From: Streptomyces sp. NBC_00513
GTDB lineage: Bacteria > Actinomycetota > Actinomycetes > Streptomycetales > Streptomycetaceae
DNA length: 64,000 nucleotides
Direction of reading: 5' to 3'
Assembly (NCBI RefSeq): GCF_041431415.1
Contig: NZ_CP107845.1
Coordinates: forward strand, 496,001-560,000
The number at the start of each line of letters is the position of its first letter. The stretch's first letter is position 1. Below the pieces are notes generated by a model. It ran no database searches and was not told the DNA's origin. It worked only from the letters and a program-made list of their open reading frames with translations. Shown here in pieces: positions 1-7,868 of the stretch. Both the position numbers and the translations under genes were made by a program.

Positions 1-44
1 GCTCCCTGCCTGCGCCGTGGATCGCCCGTCGCGGGGCCCGATCG

Positions 45-584
45 CTACGAAGGTTGTTCGTGGCCGAGCCGGTTGTGCGCAAGAGCCCGGGCCTCGGCTG
101 TGACCTCGGCGTCGAGCTCGGCCAACGTCCTGTCCCCGTATTCGATGATGTCGTACTCGTCATCAAGCTCCACGAGACGCTCGGCCGTCGAAAGTTGGTG
201 ACCGAACAGCTGGTGGACACGCGAGGCAAGTTCTCGTGGTGTCAGCTCGCCCGCCGACAGTTGGTGCGCGAGTGCCCGCACGGCGGCCTCTCGCCCGGCC
301 TCGCTGCCGCGCGGGTAGTACACGAGGTCCAACTCATCGAGTACGGCGGGAAGCAGGTGCGGCACCTCGTTCTCCGCCTCGGCGCGGGTGTATCCGGCCA
401 GAATGCGAAGGGTCGGGCTGTCGAGTCCGGCAACGAGTGCCGCGCAGGCAACCTCGACGACATCGTGCGCGCGAGCCTCGCCCATGCTCCAGAGAGCGGC
501 GAGATCCTGCAGGTCATCGGCTGCCGCTTCTGTTGGCGACACCCCCACATGATCCCCTGCACGCGATGGTCCCGTCGAACTCAT
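45..584 (-). CDS. hypothetical protein, 179 aa
   Basis: I do not recognise this 179-residue protein. It is soluble, with no signal peptide or membrane segment, is rich in Ala, Leu and Glu, and looks all-helical. The C-terminal part is acidic (LVELDDEYDIIEYGD around residues 137-151). Codon use is normal for the window, and an ATG start at 582-584 opens the longest frame. The rightward DsbA-like remnant lies beyond its 5' end. The family is likely limited to actinomycetes, and no function can be given from sequence alone. Confidence 0.75.
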   Translation of the reverse strand: MSSTGPSRAGDHVGVSPTEAAADDLQDLAALWSMGEARAHDVVEVACAALVAGLDSPTLRILAGYTRAEAENEVPHLLPAVLDELDLVYYPRGSEAGREAAVRALAHQLSAGELTPRELASRVHQLFGHQLSTAERLVELDDEYDIIEYGDRTLAELDAEVTAEARALAHNRLGHEQPS

Positions 585-605
585 TTCGACCCGGCGTCGA
601 TCTGA

Positions 606-1337
606 CAGACGGTCCCTTCCACAGACCGCCGCCCACGCCCCTCACTCGGACCGGTTGCCCCGTGCCGGGAGGGCCGCCCCGACGCCGAGCCCGCTCCAAA
701 GGCATACGCGAACGCCTCCGAACTGCCGGAGGCACTGTCGACGGACGGCACGACGATCATGGTGGGGGACCCGAACGCCAAGATGGTCGTCCGGCTCTAC
801 GAGGACCCGCGCTGCCCGGTTGTCGCGGACTTCGAGTCGAGTGGCGCCAAGGCGATCCGCACTCACACCATCCAGAGGCAGACGCGGACGGAGTACGTAT
901 TCGCTTCGTTCAAGGACGACCGCCTCGGTGGTGACGGCTCCCAGCGCGCGGTCAACGCCCTGCGGGCGGCTCTCGACGCGCAGAAGTTCACCGAGTACCA
1001 CGCCGTGCTGATGGCAGACCAGGAAGAGGCGGAGGCGTCCGACGGCTACACCACGCAGCGCCTGCTGAGCCTTGCGGACGAGGTGCCGGGTCTGCGGAGC
1101 GAGGCGTTCGACACCGCGGTGTCGACGATGAAGTACAGCGATTTCGTGACCGCTTCGCTGACGGCGTACCGGCAGACCGGGGAGGATCCGATCGGACCGG
1201 GCACACCCTCCGTCGCCATCAACACCACGATGCTCACCGGTGAACTCTACGATGACCTCTTCGACGAGGAAGTCCTGACGGGTGTGCTGACCGCGGTCGA
1301 AAGGGCCCCCGAGGCCTTGCGGAATCGCAGGGTCTAG
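606..1337 (+). pseudogene. DsbA-like thioredoxin-fold protein, 5' end lost
   Basis: From ATG 759 the frame encodes 192 residues beginning MVGDPNAK, which resembles the first strand of actinobacterial DsbA-like proteins (GDP, then YEDPRCP). The same frame is open back to a stop at 603-605, and its codons give residues typical of this family just before that strand (AYANASELPEALSTDG at about 702-749). No ATG, GTG or TTG occurs between 606 and 758, and no signal peptide or lipobox remains. The usual CxxC redox site is reduced to one Cys (CPVV). The rest of the fold is intact to the stop, including a cis-Pro-like GTPSVAINTT segment. I infer a gene that lost its export signal and resolving cysteine. 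A shortened cytoplasmic protein starting at 759 is the alternative. Confidence 0.55.
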
Positions 1338-1348
1338 GGGACGCGGCT

Positions 1349-1370
1349 CCGCCGACCGTCAGGTCGGCGG
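1349..1370 (+). terminator. hairpin after the DsbA-like gene
   Basis: A perfect 9-bp inverted repeat, CCGCCGACC and GGTCGGCGG, with a 4-nt loop (GTCA) begins 11 bases after the stop at 1337. GC-rich stems without a T tract are normal terminators in this group. Confidence 0.6.
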
Positions 1371-1722
1371 GGAGGGTCCGGGTGAGTCCCACCCTGACGC
1401 GAAGGCCTCCAACGGGCCTTCTTTTCTCCGCGTTCGCGGCCTGGGTGACCCGGTGTCGCGGGTCTACGGAGGTGCCCGGAGCCGGGCGGGGCAGAGCGGG
1501 GCCCGCGTGTGCTGCTTGCCCTGGCTGGACGTCCTGTCGCGGCCGGTGCTGCCGGCCCGCGCCGGCCCGCGCCGGCCACGTCCCCGTCCGCTCGGTGCGA
1601 AGGCTGACGGCCCCCGGGCAACGGGCCCGGGGTCGCCGTCCGACAGTGAATCTCCGGCTCGGGCCGCGCTGCGGTATTCGCTCCGGATGCGGGCCCGCCG
1701 GGAGTGGTGCGCTGTATGCGGA
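1371..1722. other. intergenic, no gene seen
   Basis: This stretch lies between two convergent genes. It holds a GC-rich tandem repeat of GCCGGCCCGC (about 2.7 copies at 1551-1577). Frames across it have low-complexity Arg/Pro composition and no ribosome binding site, so I see no credible coding region. Confidence 0.5.
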
Positions 1723-2319
1723 TCAGCGGGCGATCGAGATCGCGAAGGGCGCGAAGCCGCTGGTTCGGATCACGTGCGGTACGAACAGTATCGCGGCCTC
1801 CGTGGCGCGGGCGGTCTGGATGCCGCCGAGGTCGGTGATCCACTCCTCGCGCCAGCCGAGGTCGCCGAGCAGTCCACGGACCACCTCTTTGGCCTGCGGG
1901 TCCTCACCGGAGAGGAAGACGTCGGGCGCCCGCGTGAGCATGGCCGGCGCGGTCATCACCGGGAAGAGCATGGTGTTCAGCGTCTTGACCACACGCGTTT
2001 CGGGAAGCGCCACCTGAAGTTGCTCGGCCAGACTTGAGCCGGGATAGATCAAGCCGGCGGGCAGTCCGTCCGGTCCGTCGACGGTCGCGTTGGAGACGTC
2101 GACGAGAATCCTGTCCCGCAGTTCCTCGCGCAGGGCCGCGAGCCGCTCCAGTGAACCCGCGCCCGGAGTGGCGTTGATGACGATCCGAGCCGCCCGGACA
2201 GCGGCGGCGGCGGCGCCCGCCGCGCGGCCCGCCACGCTCACCTCATGCCCGGCCCGACTGAGGGCCGTGGCCAGGGTGCCGCCGACACGGCCGTTTCCGA
2301 GTACTGCGATCGTGGTCAT
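1723..2319 (-). CDS. NAD(P)-binding oxidoreductase, F420-dependent NADP reductase family
   Basis: This 198-residue protein opens with a Rossmann fingerprint, IAVLGNGRVGGTLATAL at residues 4-20 (GxGxxG), as in the F420H2:NADP+ oxidoreductase/NpdG-like family. It therefore probably binds NADP(H) and moves hydride to or from a small cofactor or substrate in the cytoplasm. The length matches that family (about 200-230). It lies on the same strand as the inositol-phosphatase-like gene, 83 bp downstream, and is probably co-transcribed. The divergent LysR gene is the likely regulator. Which cofactor is used cannot be read from the sequence. Confidence 0.8.
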   Translation of the reverse strand: MTTIAVLGNGRVGGTLATALSRAGHEVSVAGRAAGAAAAAVRAARIVINATPGAGSLERLAALREELRDRILVDVSNATVDGPDGLPAGLIYPGSSLAEQLQVALPETRVVKTLNTMLFPVMTAPAMLTRAPDVFLSGEDPQAKEVVRGLLGDLGWREEWITDLGGIQTARATEAAILFVPHVIRTSGFAPFAISIAR

Positions 2320-2363
2320 GATGTTCTGGTCCTCACCTGGGTACGGAGCATCGATCGTGGAAT

Positions 2364-2400
2364 GTGGTGCGTGGTGCGTGGTGCGTGGAGTGTGGTGCGC
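2364..2400. repeat. 7-bp tandem repeat, GTGGTGC type
   Basis: Five consecutive near-identical heptamers (GTGGTGC, one copy GTGGAGT) fill the short spacer between the oxidoreductase and the phosphatase-like gene. Their role is unknown. They could form slipped structures in the mRNA or be replication-slippage products. Confidence 0.6.
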
Positions 2401-2402
2401 GG

Positions 2403-3221
2403 TCAGCGTGAAAGCGTGGCGGCGGCCTGGGCGTGGACGCCGGGAGCGGCCGCGAGGAAGCTGTCGCTCCGCGGGGTCCAGGGCCGGCCCTCGGCGTCGG
2501 AGATCCGCCCGCCCGCCTCGGTGACGAGCAGGGCCCCGGGCAACAGATCCGCGCGGGCCCCGGCGAACTGCCAGAACGCGTCGATCCGGCCGGCGGCCAC
2601 ATTCACCAGATGCAGGGTCGCGGGCACGGAGGTACGAACGACGAGCGCGTCGAAGAGCATCGCCGTGATCGAGGAACCGACGCGCCGCACGACCTCCTCG
2701 TCCTCCTCCGGCCGGGCCTGGCTGGTGGCCACGACACTCAGGCCGAGGTCCGCGGCCGGGGACACACGCAGCGGACGGCCATCGAGGTGGGCACCCGCAC
2801 CCAACAGCGCCGTATAGGTCTCCCCCGTCAACGGCAAGTGCACCACCGTGAGCACCGGCTGATTCTCACGCACCAGGGTCGCGGTCACCGCCCAGTCCGG
2901 CAAGGCGTGCAAGTGATTGACATTGCCCTCGGCCGGATCCACCACCCACCACTCACCCGACGGCAACGCCCCACCATCCAACTCGTCCTCCACCCAACCG
3001 GCAGCGGGGCGCAGCTCCGTCAGACGCGGACGCAGAATGTCGAGAGCCGCATCGTCATTGGCGGCGAGCGCGCGCATCAGCTCCTCGCGGGTCTGGTGTC
3101 CGACCACCTCGCCGAAGCGTTCACGCAACACCGAACCGGCCTCCCGCACGGCAATCACGGTCTGCTCGAGCAGGTAGGCATCGGAAGCAGCGACCTCGGC
3201 GGTCTCAAGCGATTCGGACAT
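2403..3221 (-). CDS. inositol monophosphatase family protein
   Basis: The 272-residue protein has the inositol monophosphatase/FIG layout: an acidic motif (WVEDELDG, about residues 75-82), the metal motif as VVDPAEGNVN (about 92-101, family consensus DPxDGTxN), and the C-terminal LLPGALLVTEAGG segment. The change of DG to EG and the missing Thr in the metal site suggest a changed substrate or lower phosphatase activity. It probably acts on a sugar or inositol phosphate in the cytoplasm. It starts 128 bp from the divergent LysR gene and leads the leftward pair with the oxidoreductase. Confidence 0.8.
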   Translation of the reverse strand: MSESLETAEVAASDAYLLEQTVIAVREAGSVLRERFGEVVGHQTREELMRALAANDDAALDILRPRLTELRPAAGWVEDELDGGALPSGEWWVVDPAEGNVNHLHALPDWAVTATLVRENQPVLTVVHLPLTGETYTALLGAGAHLDGRPLRVSPAADLGLSVVATSQARPEEDEEVVRRVGSSITAMLFDALVVRTSVPATLHLVNVAAGRIDAFWQFAGARADLLPGALLVTEAGGRISDAEGRPWTPRSDSFLAAAPGVHAQAAATLSR

Positions 3222-3304
3222 GGTGGTACTCCCATTGTGAGAAGGGGTGTTGAGGCTGGTCGGGCGTTCCGTCCTGCGCTCTTGTCTCGAAGGTATAGAG
3301 CCCC

Positions 3305-3318
3305 TTGATTAACTTCAA
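3305..3318. promoter_or_regulatory. candidate LysR-type operator
   Basis: TTGATTAACTTCAA carries TTGA and TCAA half-sites as an inverted repeat and contains a T-N11-A core. It sits in the only AT-rich part of the 128-bp spacer between the LysR gene and the leftward phosphatase-like gene, about 32 bp from the LysR start. Position and shape fit divergent control by LysR. Confidence 0.45.
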
Positions 3319-3349
3319 ATGCATGTAAAGCACGGCTAGGATTACTCCC

Positions 3350-4255
3350 ATGCAATTGGATTTGAATCTGCTCGCCGCACTCGACGCGCTGTTGGAAGAG
3401 GGAAGCGTGGCCGGGGCGGCCGCGCGCCTGCATGTCACCGCCCCGGCGATGAGCCGGAGTCTGGGCCGAATCCGGCGCACGACCGGGGATCAGATCCTCG
3501 TGCGCACCGGGCGCACGATGACCCCGACTCCGTATGCCATCGCCGTCCGGCAACAGGTGCACGAGCTGCTGCACCAGGTCCAGGGGGTGCTCGCACCGAG
3601 CCGTGAACTCGATCTGGCAACGTTGGAGCGCGCCTTCACACTCCGTTGGCACGATTCCCTGGTCGCCATGAGCGGCCCCGCACTCCTCGCGGCCGTACGC
3701 GGACAGGCACCGGGCGTGCGCTTGCGCTTCGTGGCCGAATCGAGCATCGACACACCCGAGTTGCGGCGCGGGGAGGTCGACTTGGAGGCCAACGCCAACC
3801 GCCCGAGCGCACCGGACATCCGCGCCGAGAAGGTGGGCGAGACCCGCCTCGTCGTCGTCGTGAGGCAGGGGCACCCCCTCACCCGCGTCAGGACCGTCAC
3901 CGTGCAGCAGTACGCCGCCGCCGAGCACCTCACCGTCTCGCGTCGTGGAAACCTCGGCAATGCCCTCGACGACGCCCTCGCTCGGCTCAACCTCACCCGC
4001 CGCGTGGTGGCGACCGCGCCGACGGAGGCGGCGGCGTTGGAGTTCGCGCGCGGCTCCGATCTCCTGGTCAGCGTCCCCGAGGCCACCACGCGTTCCGCGG
4101 TCGCCGATCTCGGCTTGGCCGTGCTCCCGCTCCCGCTCGAACTTCCCTCGGCACCGATATATCTGTCATGGCATCAGCGCTACGACACCGACCACGCCCA
4201 CGCCTGGCTGCGCGGGTTGGCGCGGGCCGCGCTGGCCGACCGCGGAACCTCATAG
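3350..4255 (+). CDS. LysR family transcriptional regulator
   Basis: This 301-residue protein has the LysR winged HTH at residues 1-60 (LNLLAALDALLEEGSVAGAAARL, then an AMSRSLGRIR recognition helix) and a two-lobed periplasmic-binding-protein-like effector domain from about residue 90. It is transcribed divergently from the phosphatase-like and oxidoreductase genes, the usual layout for LysR targets. The spacer holds a T-N11-A palindrome. The effector is not predictable. Confidence 0.88.
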   Translation: MQLDLNLLAALDALLEEGSVAGAAARLHVTAPAMSRSLGRIRRTTGDQILVRTGRTMTPTPYAIAVRQQVHELLHQVQGVLAPSRELDLATLERAFTLRWHDSLVAMSGPALLAAVRGQAPGVRLRFVAESSIDTPELRRGEVDLEANANRPSAPDIRAEKVGETRLVVVVRQGHPLTRVRTVTVQQYAAAEHLTVSRRGNLGNALDDALARLNLTRRVVATAPTEAAALEFARGSDLLVSVPEATTRSAVADLGLAVLPLPLELPSAPIYLSWHQRYDTDHAHAWLRGLARAALADRGTS

Positions 4256-4441
4256 AAGTCGTCCGGCCGCCTCACCGGCACATCCACGCGGTCGCCGTGA
4301 CGCCTCACGGCCGACCGCTGTGCGGATCCGCATCGGGCCGCCGGACCCCGTGTCCGACAGCCGACTCGGTACGGTGCGGAAGAGTCACACCGAGAGGCCG
4401 TGTGACGCCGGTGGTGGCCGCAGTACGGTCCGCGCGGGCGA

Positions 4442-4942
4442 TCACTCCGCGAAGCGCCTCTTGCGCGCGTGGGTTCGCGCCTTCACCCGGTTGCCACAGA
4501 CCGCCATGGAGCACCACCGGGCGGTCCCGGGTCGGCTGTGATCGACGAGAAACAAGTTGCACTCCTCGTTCGCGCAGGCCCGCAGCCGTCCCGGCAGTTC
4601 CGTGGTGAGGCGCGACCACGCGAGTACGACACGGACCACAACCTCCTCATCAGGCGCTGTCTCCAGTTGCCAGGACACGCCCGCGGGCGAGACGGCAGGA
4701 CGAAGTCGCGCCCCGTCGAGCGCGGAGGCAAGACTGCCGACATCGGCGGACGTCCCCCGAATCAGCAGGTGCAGCGCGTCACGTACACGGCGCAGGCGGT
4801 CGCGTTCCTCTTTCGCGCCACTCCCCCCGAGCGCTCGCAGCCAGTCCGCCGCCCCCGGCTCGTTCAGGGCGTCCGTGGGCAGCCCGTCGACCACCGGCGC
4901 GCTGTTGAGAACGGCGAGGAGCAGTTCCTCATCCTCGACCAC
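4442..4942 (-). CDS. CGNR zinc-finger transcriptional regulator (ABATE domain)
   Basis: The 166-residue protein ends in a clear CGNR zinc finger: CANEEC at about 123-128, then WCSMAVCGNR at about 143-152, giving four Cys for zinc and the diagnostic CGNR tetrad. The N-terminal region matches the helical ABATE (stress-induced regulator) domain. The protein binds DNA through the zinc finger. It is divergent from the alpha/beta hydrolase, and an inverted repeat in the 81-bp spacer probably is its operator. Confidence 0.85.
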   Translation of the reverse strand: MVEDEELLLAVLNSAPVVDGLPTDALNEPGAADWLRALGGSGAKEERDRLRRVRDALHLLIRGTSADVGSLASALDGARLRPAVSPAGVSWQLETAPDEEVVVRVVLAWSRLTTELPGRLRACANEECNLFLVDHSRPGTARWCSMAVCGNRVKARTHARKRRFAE

Positions 4943-4993
4943 GACTCACTCTCCTTGACACGCCATGCCCTTCTGAGCATGATCAGCATAGCC

Positions 4994-5021
4994 TAACCGT
5001 TTAACTCACTTTAAGGGGTTA
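4994..5021. promoter_or_regulatory. inverted-repeat operator between CGNR and hydrolase genes
   Basis: The arms TAACCGTTTAA (4994-5004) and TTAAGGGGTTA (5011-5021) form an imperfect dyad, 9 of 11 positions matching, around a 6-bp centre. The right arm includes the AAGGGG ribosome binding site of the hydrolase, whose ATG is at 5024. A bound repressor would therefore cover the start region of the hydrolase gene and the control region of the CGNR gene at once. Confidence 0.5.
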
Positions 5022-5023
5022 CT

Positions 5024-5902
5024 ATGGTTGCTGTTCATCACCGGACCATGGACGTGGACGGCTTGACCGTCTTCTACCGGGAGGCAGGCCCCTCGGACGC
5101 CCCCGTCCTCCTGCTACTGCACGGCTATCCGACGAGTTCCCACATGTTCCGACACCTGATCCCGGCGCTGGCCGGCCACTACCGGGTGATCGCCCCCGAC
5201 CACATCGGCTTCGGCCGCTCATCGGCGCCCGACGTGACGGACTTCCCCTACACCTTCGACGCCCTCGCCGAAGTCACCCGCGGCTTCCTGACCGGCCTCG
5301 GCGTACACCGCTACGCGATCTACGTACAGGACTACGGCGCACCCATCGGCTGGCGACTCGCGCTGGCGGCCCCGGAAGCGGTCCTCGCCGTCATCTCGCA
5401 GAACGGAAACGCCTATGAGGAAGGGTTCGTGCCGGCCTTCTGGGAACCCATCTGGGCCTACGGTGCGCACCGCAGCCCGGAGAACGAAGCACGGCTGCGG
5501 CCCGCCCTGGGCCGGGAAGCCGTCGAGTGGCAGTACACCCACGGCGTACTCGACCCCAACCTGATCGATCCCGACGCCTGGGAGCACGACCTGACCCTGC
5601 TCGCCCGACCGGGCGTCGACCGCGCCCAACTCGCCCTGTTCGGCGACTACTCCAGCAACCGTGCCCTCTACCCGGCGGTGCACGACTGGCTGCGGTCGAG
5701 CCGTGTCCCCGTTCTCGCGATCTGGGGCCGCAACGACGAGATCTTCGCGCCGGCCGGCGCGGAGGCGTTTCGCCGCGACGCTCCAAGCGCGGAGATCCAC
5801 CTGCTCGATGGTGGTCACTTCCTCCTGGAGAGCCACCTCGACGCTGTCGCCGCGGCCATCATCCGATTCCGCCCGCGCGTGCTCGGTACACCAGCCGGCT
5901 GA
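5024..5902 (+). CDS. alpha/beta hydrolase (haloalkane dehalogenase/epoxide hydrolase type)
   Basis: This 292-residue enzyme has the HGYPTSSHMF oxyanion motif (about residue 34). Its nucleophile elbow is VQDYGAPIGW, with Asp103 in place of Ser, which is typical of haloalkane dehalogenases and epoxide hydrolases rather than esterases. A late Asp (GRNDEIF) and His (DGGHFLLE) complete the triad. The cytoplasmic reaction would go through an alkyl-enzyme ester. The ATG at 5024 follows AAGGGG. It is probably controlled by the divergent CGNR regulator. The real substrate is unknown. Confidence 0.85.
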   Translation: MVAVHHRTMDVDGLTVFYREAGPSDAPVLLLLHGYPTSSHMFRHLIPALAGHYRVIAPDHIGFGRSSAPDVTDFPYTFDALAEVTRGFLTGLGVHRYAIYVQDYGAPIGWRLALAAPEAVLAVISQNGNAYEEGFVPAFWEPIWAYGAHRSPENEARLRPALGREAVEWQYTHGVLDPNLIDPDAWEHDLTLLARPGVDRAQLALFGDYSSNRALYPAVHDWLRSSRVPVLAIWGRNDEIFAPAGAEAFRRDAPSAEIHLLDGGHFLLESHLDAVAAAIIRFRPRVLGTPAG

Positions 5903-5928
5903 TGACGCAACAGGTCCACGGCTCGTCC

Positions 5929-6939
5929 TCAGGCAACCGTGAGTACGATCTTTCCTTGGATGTGCCCTCGGGCGGCGCGCTCGTGCGCCGCCCGGGCATC
6001 CGCGAGGGCGAACGTGCTGTCGATCGCGACGTGGACCGTGCCCACGTCGAGCAGACGGCCCAGTTCGGCGAGTTGCGCGGCGTTCGAGCGGACCTGGGCA
6101 CTGGAGACGGTGACACCCAGTTTCGCGGTCTGCTCTTGGTCGAAGTCCCCGGGGAACACGGGGAACTGGGCGCCGCCGCGCTTGAGGGTGCGCAGGAAGC
6201 GTTTGCTGTCCGGGCCGCCGACCGTGTCGAGAACGAGATCGATGTCGTGCACGAGTTCCTCGGGACGACTCTTGGTGTAGTCGATGAACCGGTCGGCGCC
6301 GAGCTTGTTCAGGAACGATTCGTGCGCGCCCGATGCCACCGCGATGACACGTGCGCCCCTCCACTTCGCCAGCTGGAGGGCGAAGTGGCCCACGCCGCCC
6401 GCGGCACCGTTAACGAGTACCGTCGTGTCGGCATCGATCACCGTCGGTCGATGCCGTGATTCCTGGAAGGGCGAGGGATGATCATGTCCGAGCTCGATCA
6501 GGAACTGCCACGCGGTGAGCCCGGCCATGGGCGCCCCGGCCGCGTGTACGTGGTCGACGCCGGCGGGCTTGCGTGCGAGGTCCGACGCGGGCGCCGCCAC
6601 GTACTCGGCGTACGTGCTGCCGTCGAAGCCGGGAAAGCGCAGCAGGCCGAAGACTTCATCGCCTACGGCGAGGTCGTCCACGTCCGCGGCGATGGCCTCG
6701 ATGACGCCCGACACGTCCGTCCCCGGAATCACCGGCAGGGTGACCGTCGATTCCGCCTTCCCGGGCATCCTGGTCAGTCCGTTGCGCAGGTACCAGTCAG
6801 GTGGATTGACGCCGGCCGCGTGAACGCGGACGAGCACCTCGCCCGGCCCCGGCTTGGGAATCGGCACCTCGTCGTATCGCAGAACCTCCGGGCCACCGTG
6901 CTCGTGGATCCGGATGGCCCTCATCGTTCGGGTCGACAT
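5929..6939 (-). CDS. NADP-dependent MDR oxidoreductase (quinone oxidoreductase-like)
   Basis: The 336-residue protein is a medium-chain dehydrogenase/reductase. It has an N-terminal GroES-like domain (HEHGGPEVLRYDEVP, then GEVLVRVHAAGVNPPDW) and a Rossmann domain with the GAAGGVGHFALQLAK NADPH motif at about residues 180-194. Structural and catalytic zinc ligands are absent, as in quinone oxidoreductases. It probably reduces quinones or activated alkenes. It converges with the hydrolase, with only 26 bp between them, and is divergent from the TetR gene; the shared spacer carries a triple operator. Confidence 0.88.
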   Translation of the reverse strand: MSTRTMRAIRIHEHGGPEVLRYDEVPIPKPGPGEVLVRVHAAGVNPPDWYLRNGLTRMPGKAESTVTLPVIPGTDVSGVIEAIAADVDDLAVGDEVFGLLRFPGFDGSTYAEYVAAPASDLARKPAGVDHVHAAGAPMAGLTAWQFLIELGHDHPSPFQESRHRPTVIDADTTVLVNGAAGGVGHFALQLAKWRGARVIAVASGAHESFLNKLGADRFIDYTKSRPEELVHDIDLVLDTVGGPDSKRFLRTLKRGGAQFPVFPGDFDQEQTAKLGVTVSSAQVRSNAAQLAELGRLLDVGTVHVAIDSTFALADARAAHERAARGHIQGKIVLTVA

Positions 6940-6971
6940 CGTCTTCTCCTGCCGTGCTACGGGATACGCTT

Positions 6972-7034
6972 ATTCGGATCAGTGGTCCACATAAGTGGAC
7001 CACTGATCCGAATATATGGACCACTGATCCGGAT
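6972..7034. promoter_or_regulatory. triple TetR operator
   Basis: ATTCGGATCAGTGGTCCAC (6972-6990) and its exact 19-nt reverse complement (6995-7013) flank a 4-nt centre. A third half-site, GGACCACTGATCCGGAT, follows at 7018-7034. The array fills the spacer between the MDR gene and the TetR gene, and its last copy ends 15 bases before the preferred TetR start. Long arms and the extra half-site suggest cooperative binding and autoregulation. Confidence 0.8.
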
Positions 7035-7049
7035 AGTCAAGAGGGGCAG

Positions 7050-7628
7050 ATGCGCGCCGACGCCAGGAAGAACCGCGACCACCTGCTCGCAGTAGCGGGC
7101 ACCGCCATCACCGAGCACGGCGTCGACATGTCGCTGCGCGACATCGCACGCAGGGCCGACGTCGGACTGGCGACGCTGCTGCGGCACTTCCCGACGCGTG
7201 AGGCACTGCTCGATGCCCTGCTCCGCACGAGCTTCGACAAACTGACGGCAGAGGCGGGCGAGCTTGAGACGTCGAGCTCGCCTGAAGACGCTCTCGTTGC
7301 GTGGCTGCGCGACTGCGTCGCGTGGACAACCGAGTTTCGGGGCGTCACCGATCTGATGGCAGCCGCCATCGAGGACCCCGAATCCGCACTCCACGCTTCG
7401 TGCGTCACCCTGCGGGCAGCCGGTGCGCGACTCCTCACCCGCGCCCAGGCCGCAGGCACGGCGCGGAGCGACGTCGATGGCGCCGACTTGTTCGCGCTGG
7501 TGGCCATGCTCGCCTGGCTCGGCGATCAACCCTCACTCGCGCCACGCTCCGACCGACTCTTCGAGGTTGTCGCGAGCGCGATTCTGACGAGCGCGGACAG
7601 CGACCGAACGCCGCACTCAGGGCGATGA
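7050..7628 (+). CDS. TetR family transcriptional regulator
   Basis: The protein has a TetR-type HTH at about residues 10-56: LLAVAGTAITEHGVDMSLRDIA, then GLATLLRHFPTREALLDAL. An all-helical ligand domain follows. I prefer ATG 7050 (192 aa) over an upstream ATG at 6954 because GAGGGG precedes it and because the upstream codons lie inside the operator repeats. It is transcribed away from the MDR oxidoreductase and most likely represses both genes through the palindromes. The ligand is probably a reactive small molecule, judged only from the enzyme next door. Confidence 0.88.
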   Translation: MRADARKNRDHLLAVAGTAITEHGVDMSLRDIARRADVGLATLLRHFPTREALLDALLRTSFDKLTAEAGELETSSSPEDALVAWLRDCVAWTTEFRGVTDLMAAAIEDPESALHASCVTLRAAGARLLTRAQAAGTARSDVDGADLFALVAMLAWLGDQPSLAPRSDRLFEVVASAILTSADSDRTPHSGR

Positions 7629-7868
7629 CCGACGCGGCCGCACGCGGACCGGCGGCCGCGGCCGCACGCGCGTCACGGGCGGGTTCGGCACCGCGAGGGG
7701 GCGAGCACTTGGCGGGTCGGCTGCCGAGCCGTTCGCCGGAGGCGGGAGGGTGTGCCGCTCCACCGGGTTCAGGACTCGACGGACAAGCCGCGCGGAGCCG
7801 CGAGACACTGTCGGCCTGTGGAGGCGGGCCATCGCGGTCGGCTCGCCGACGAGCCGACGGGAAGCGGT

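Noticed and set aside
4256..4441. Search for a gene between the LysR and CGNR genes
   Set aside because: Only short frames and no leader. Treated as plain spacer between convergent genes.
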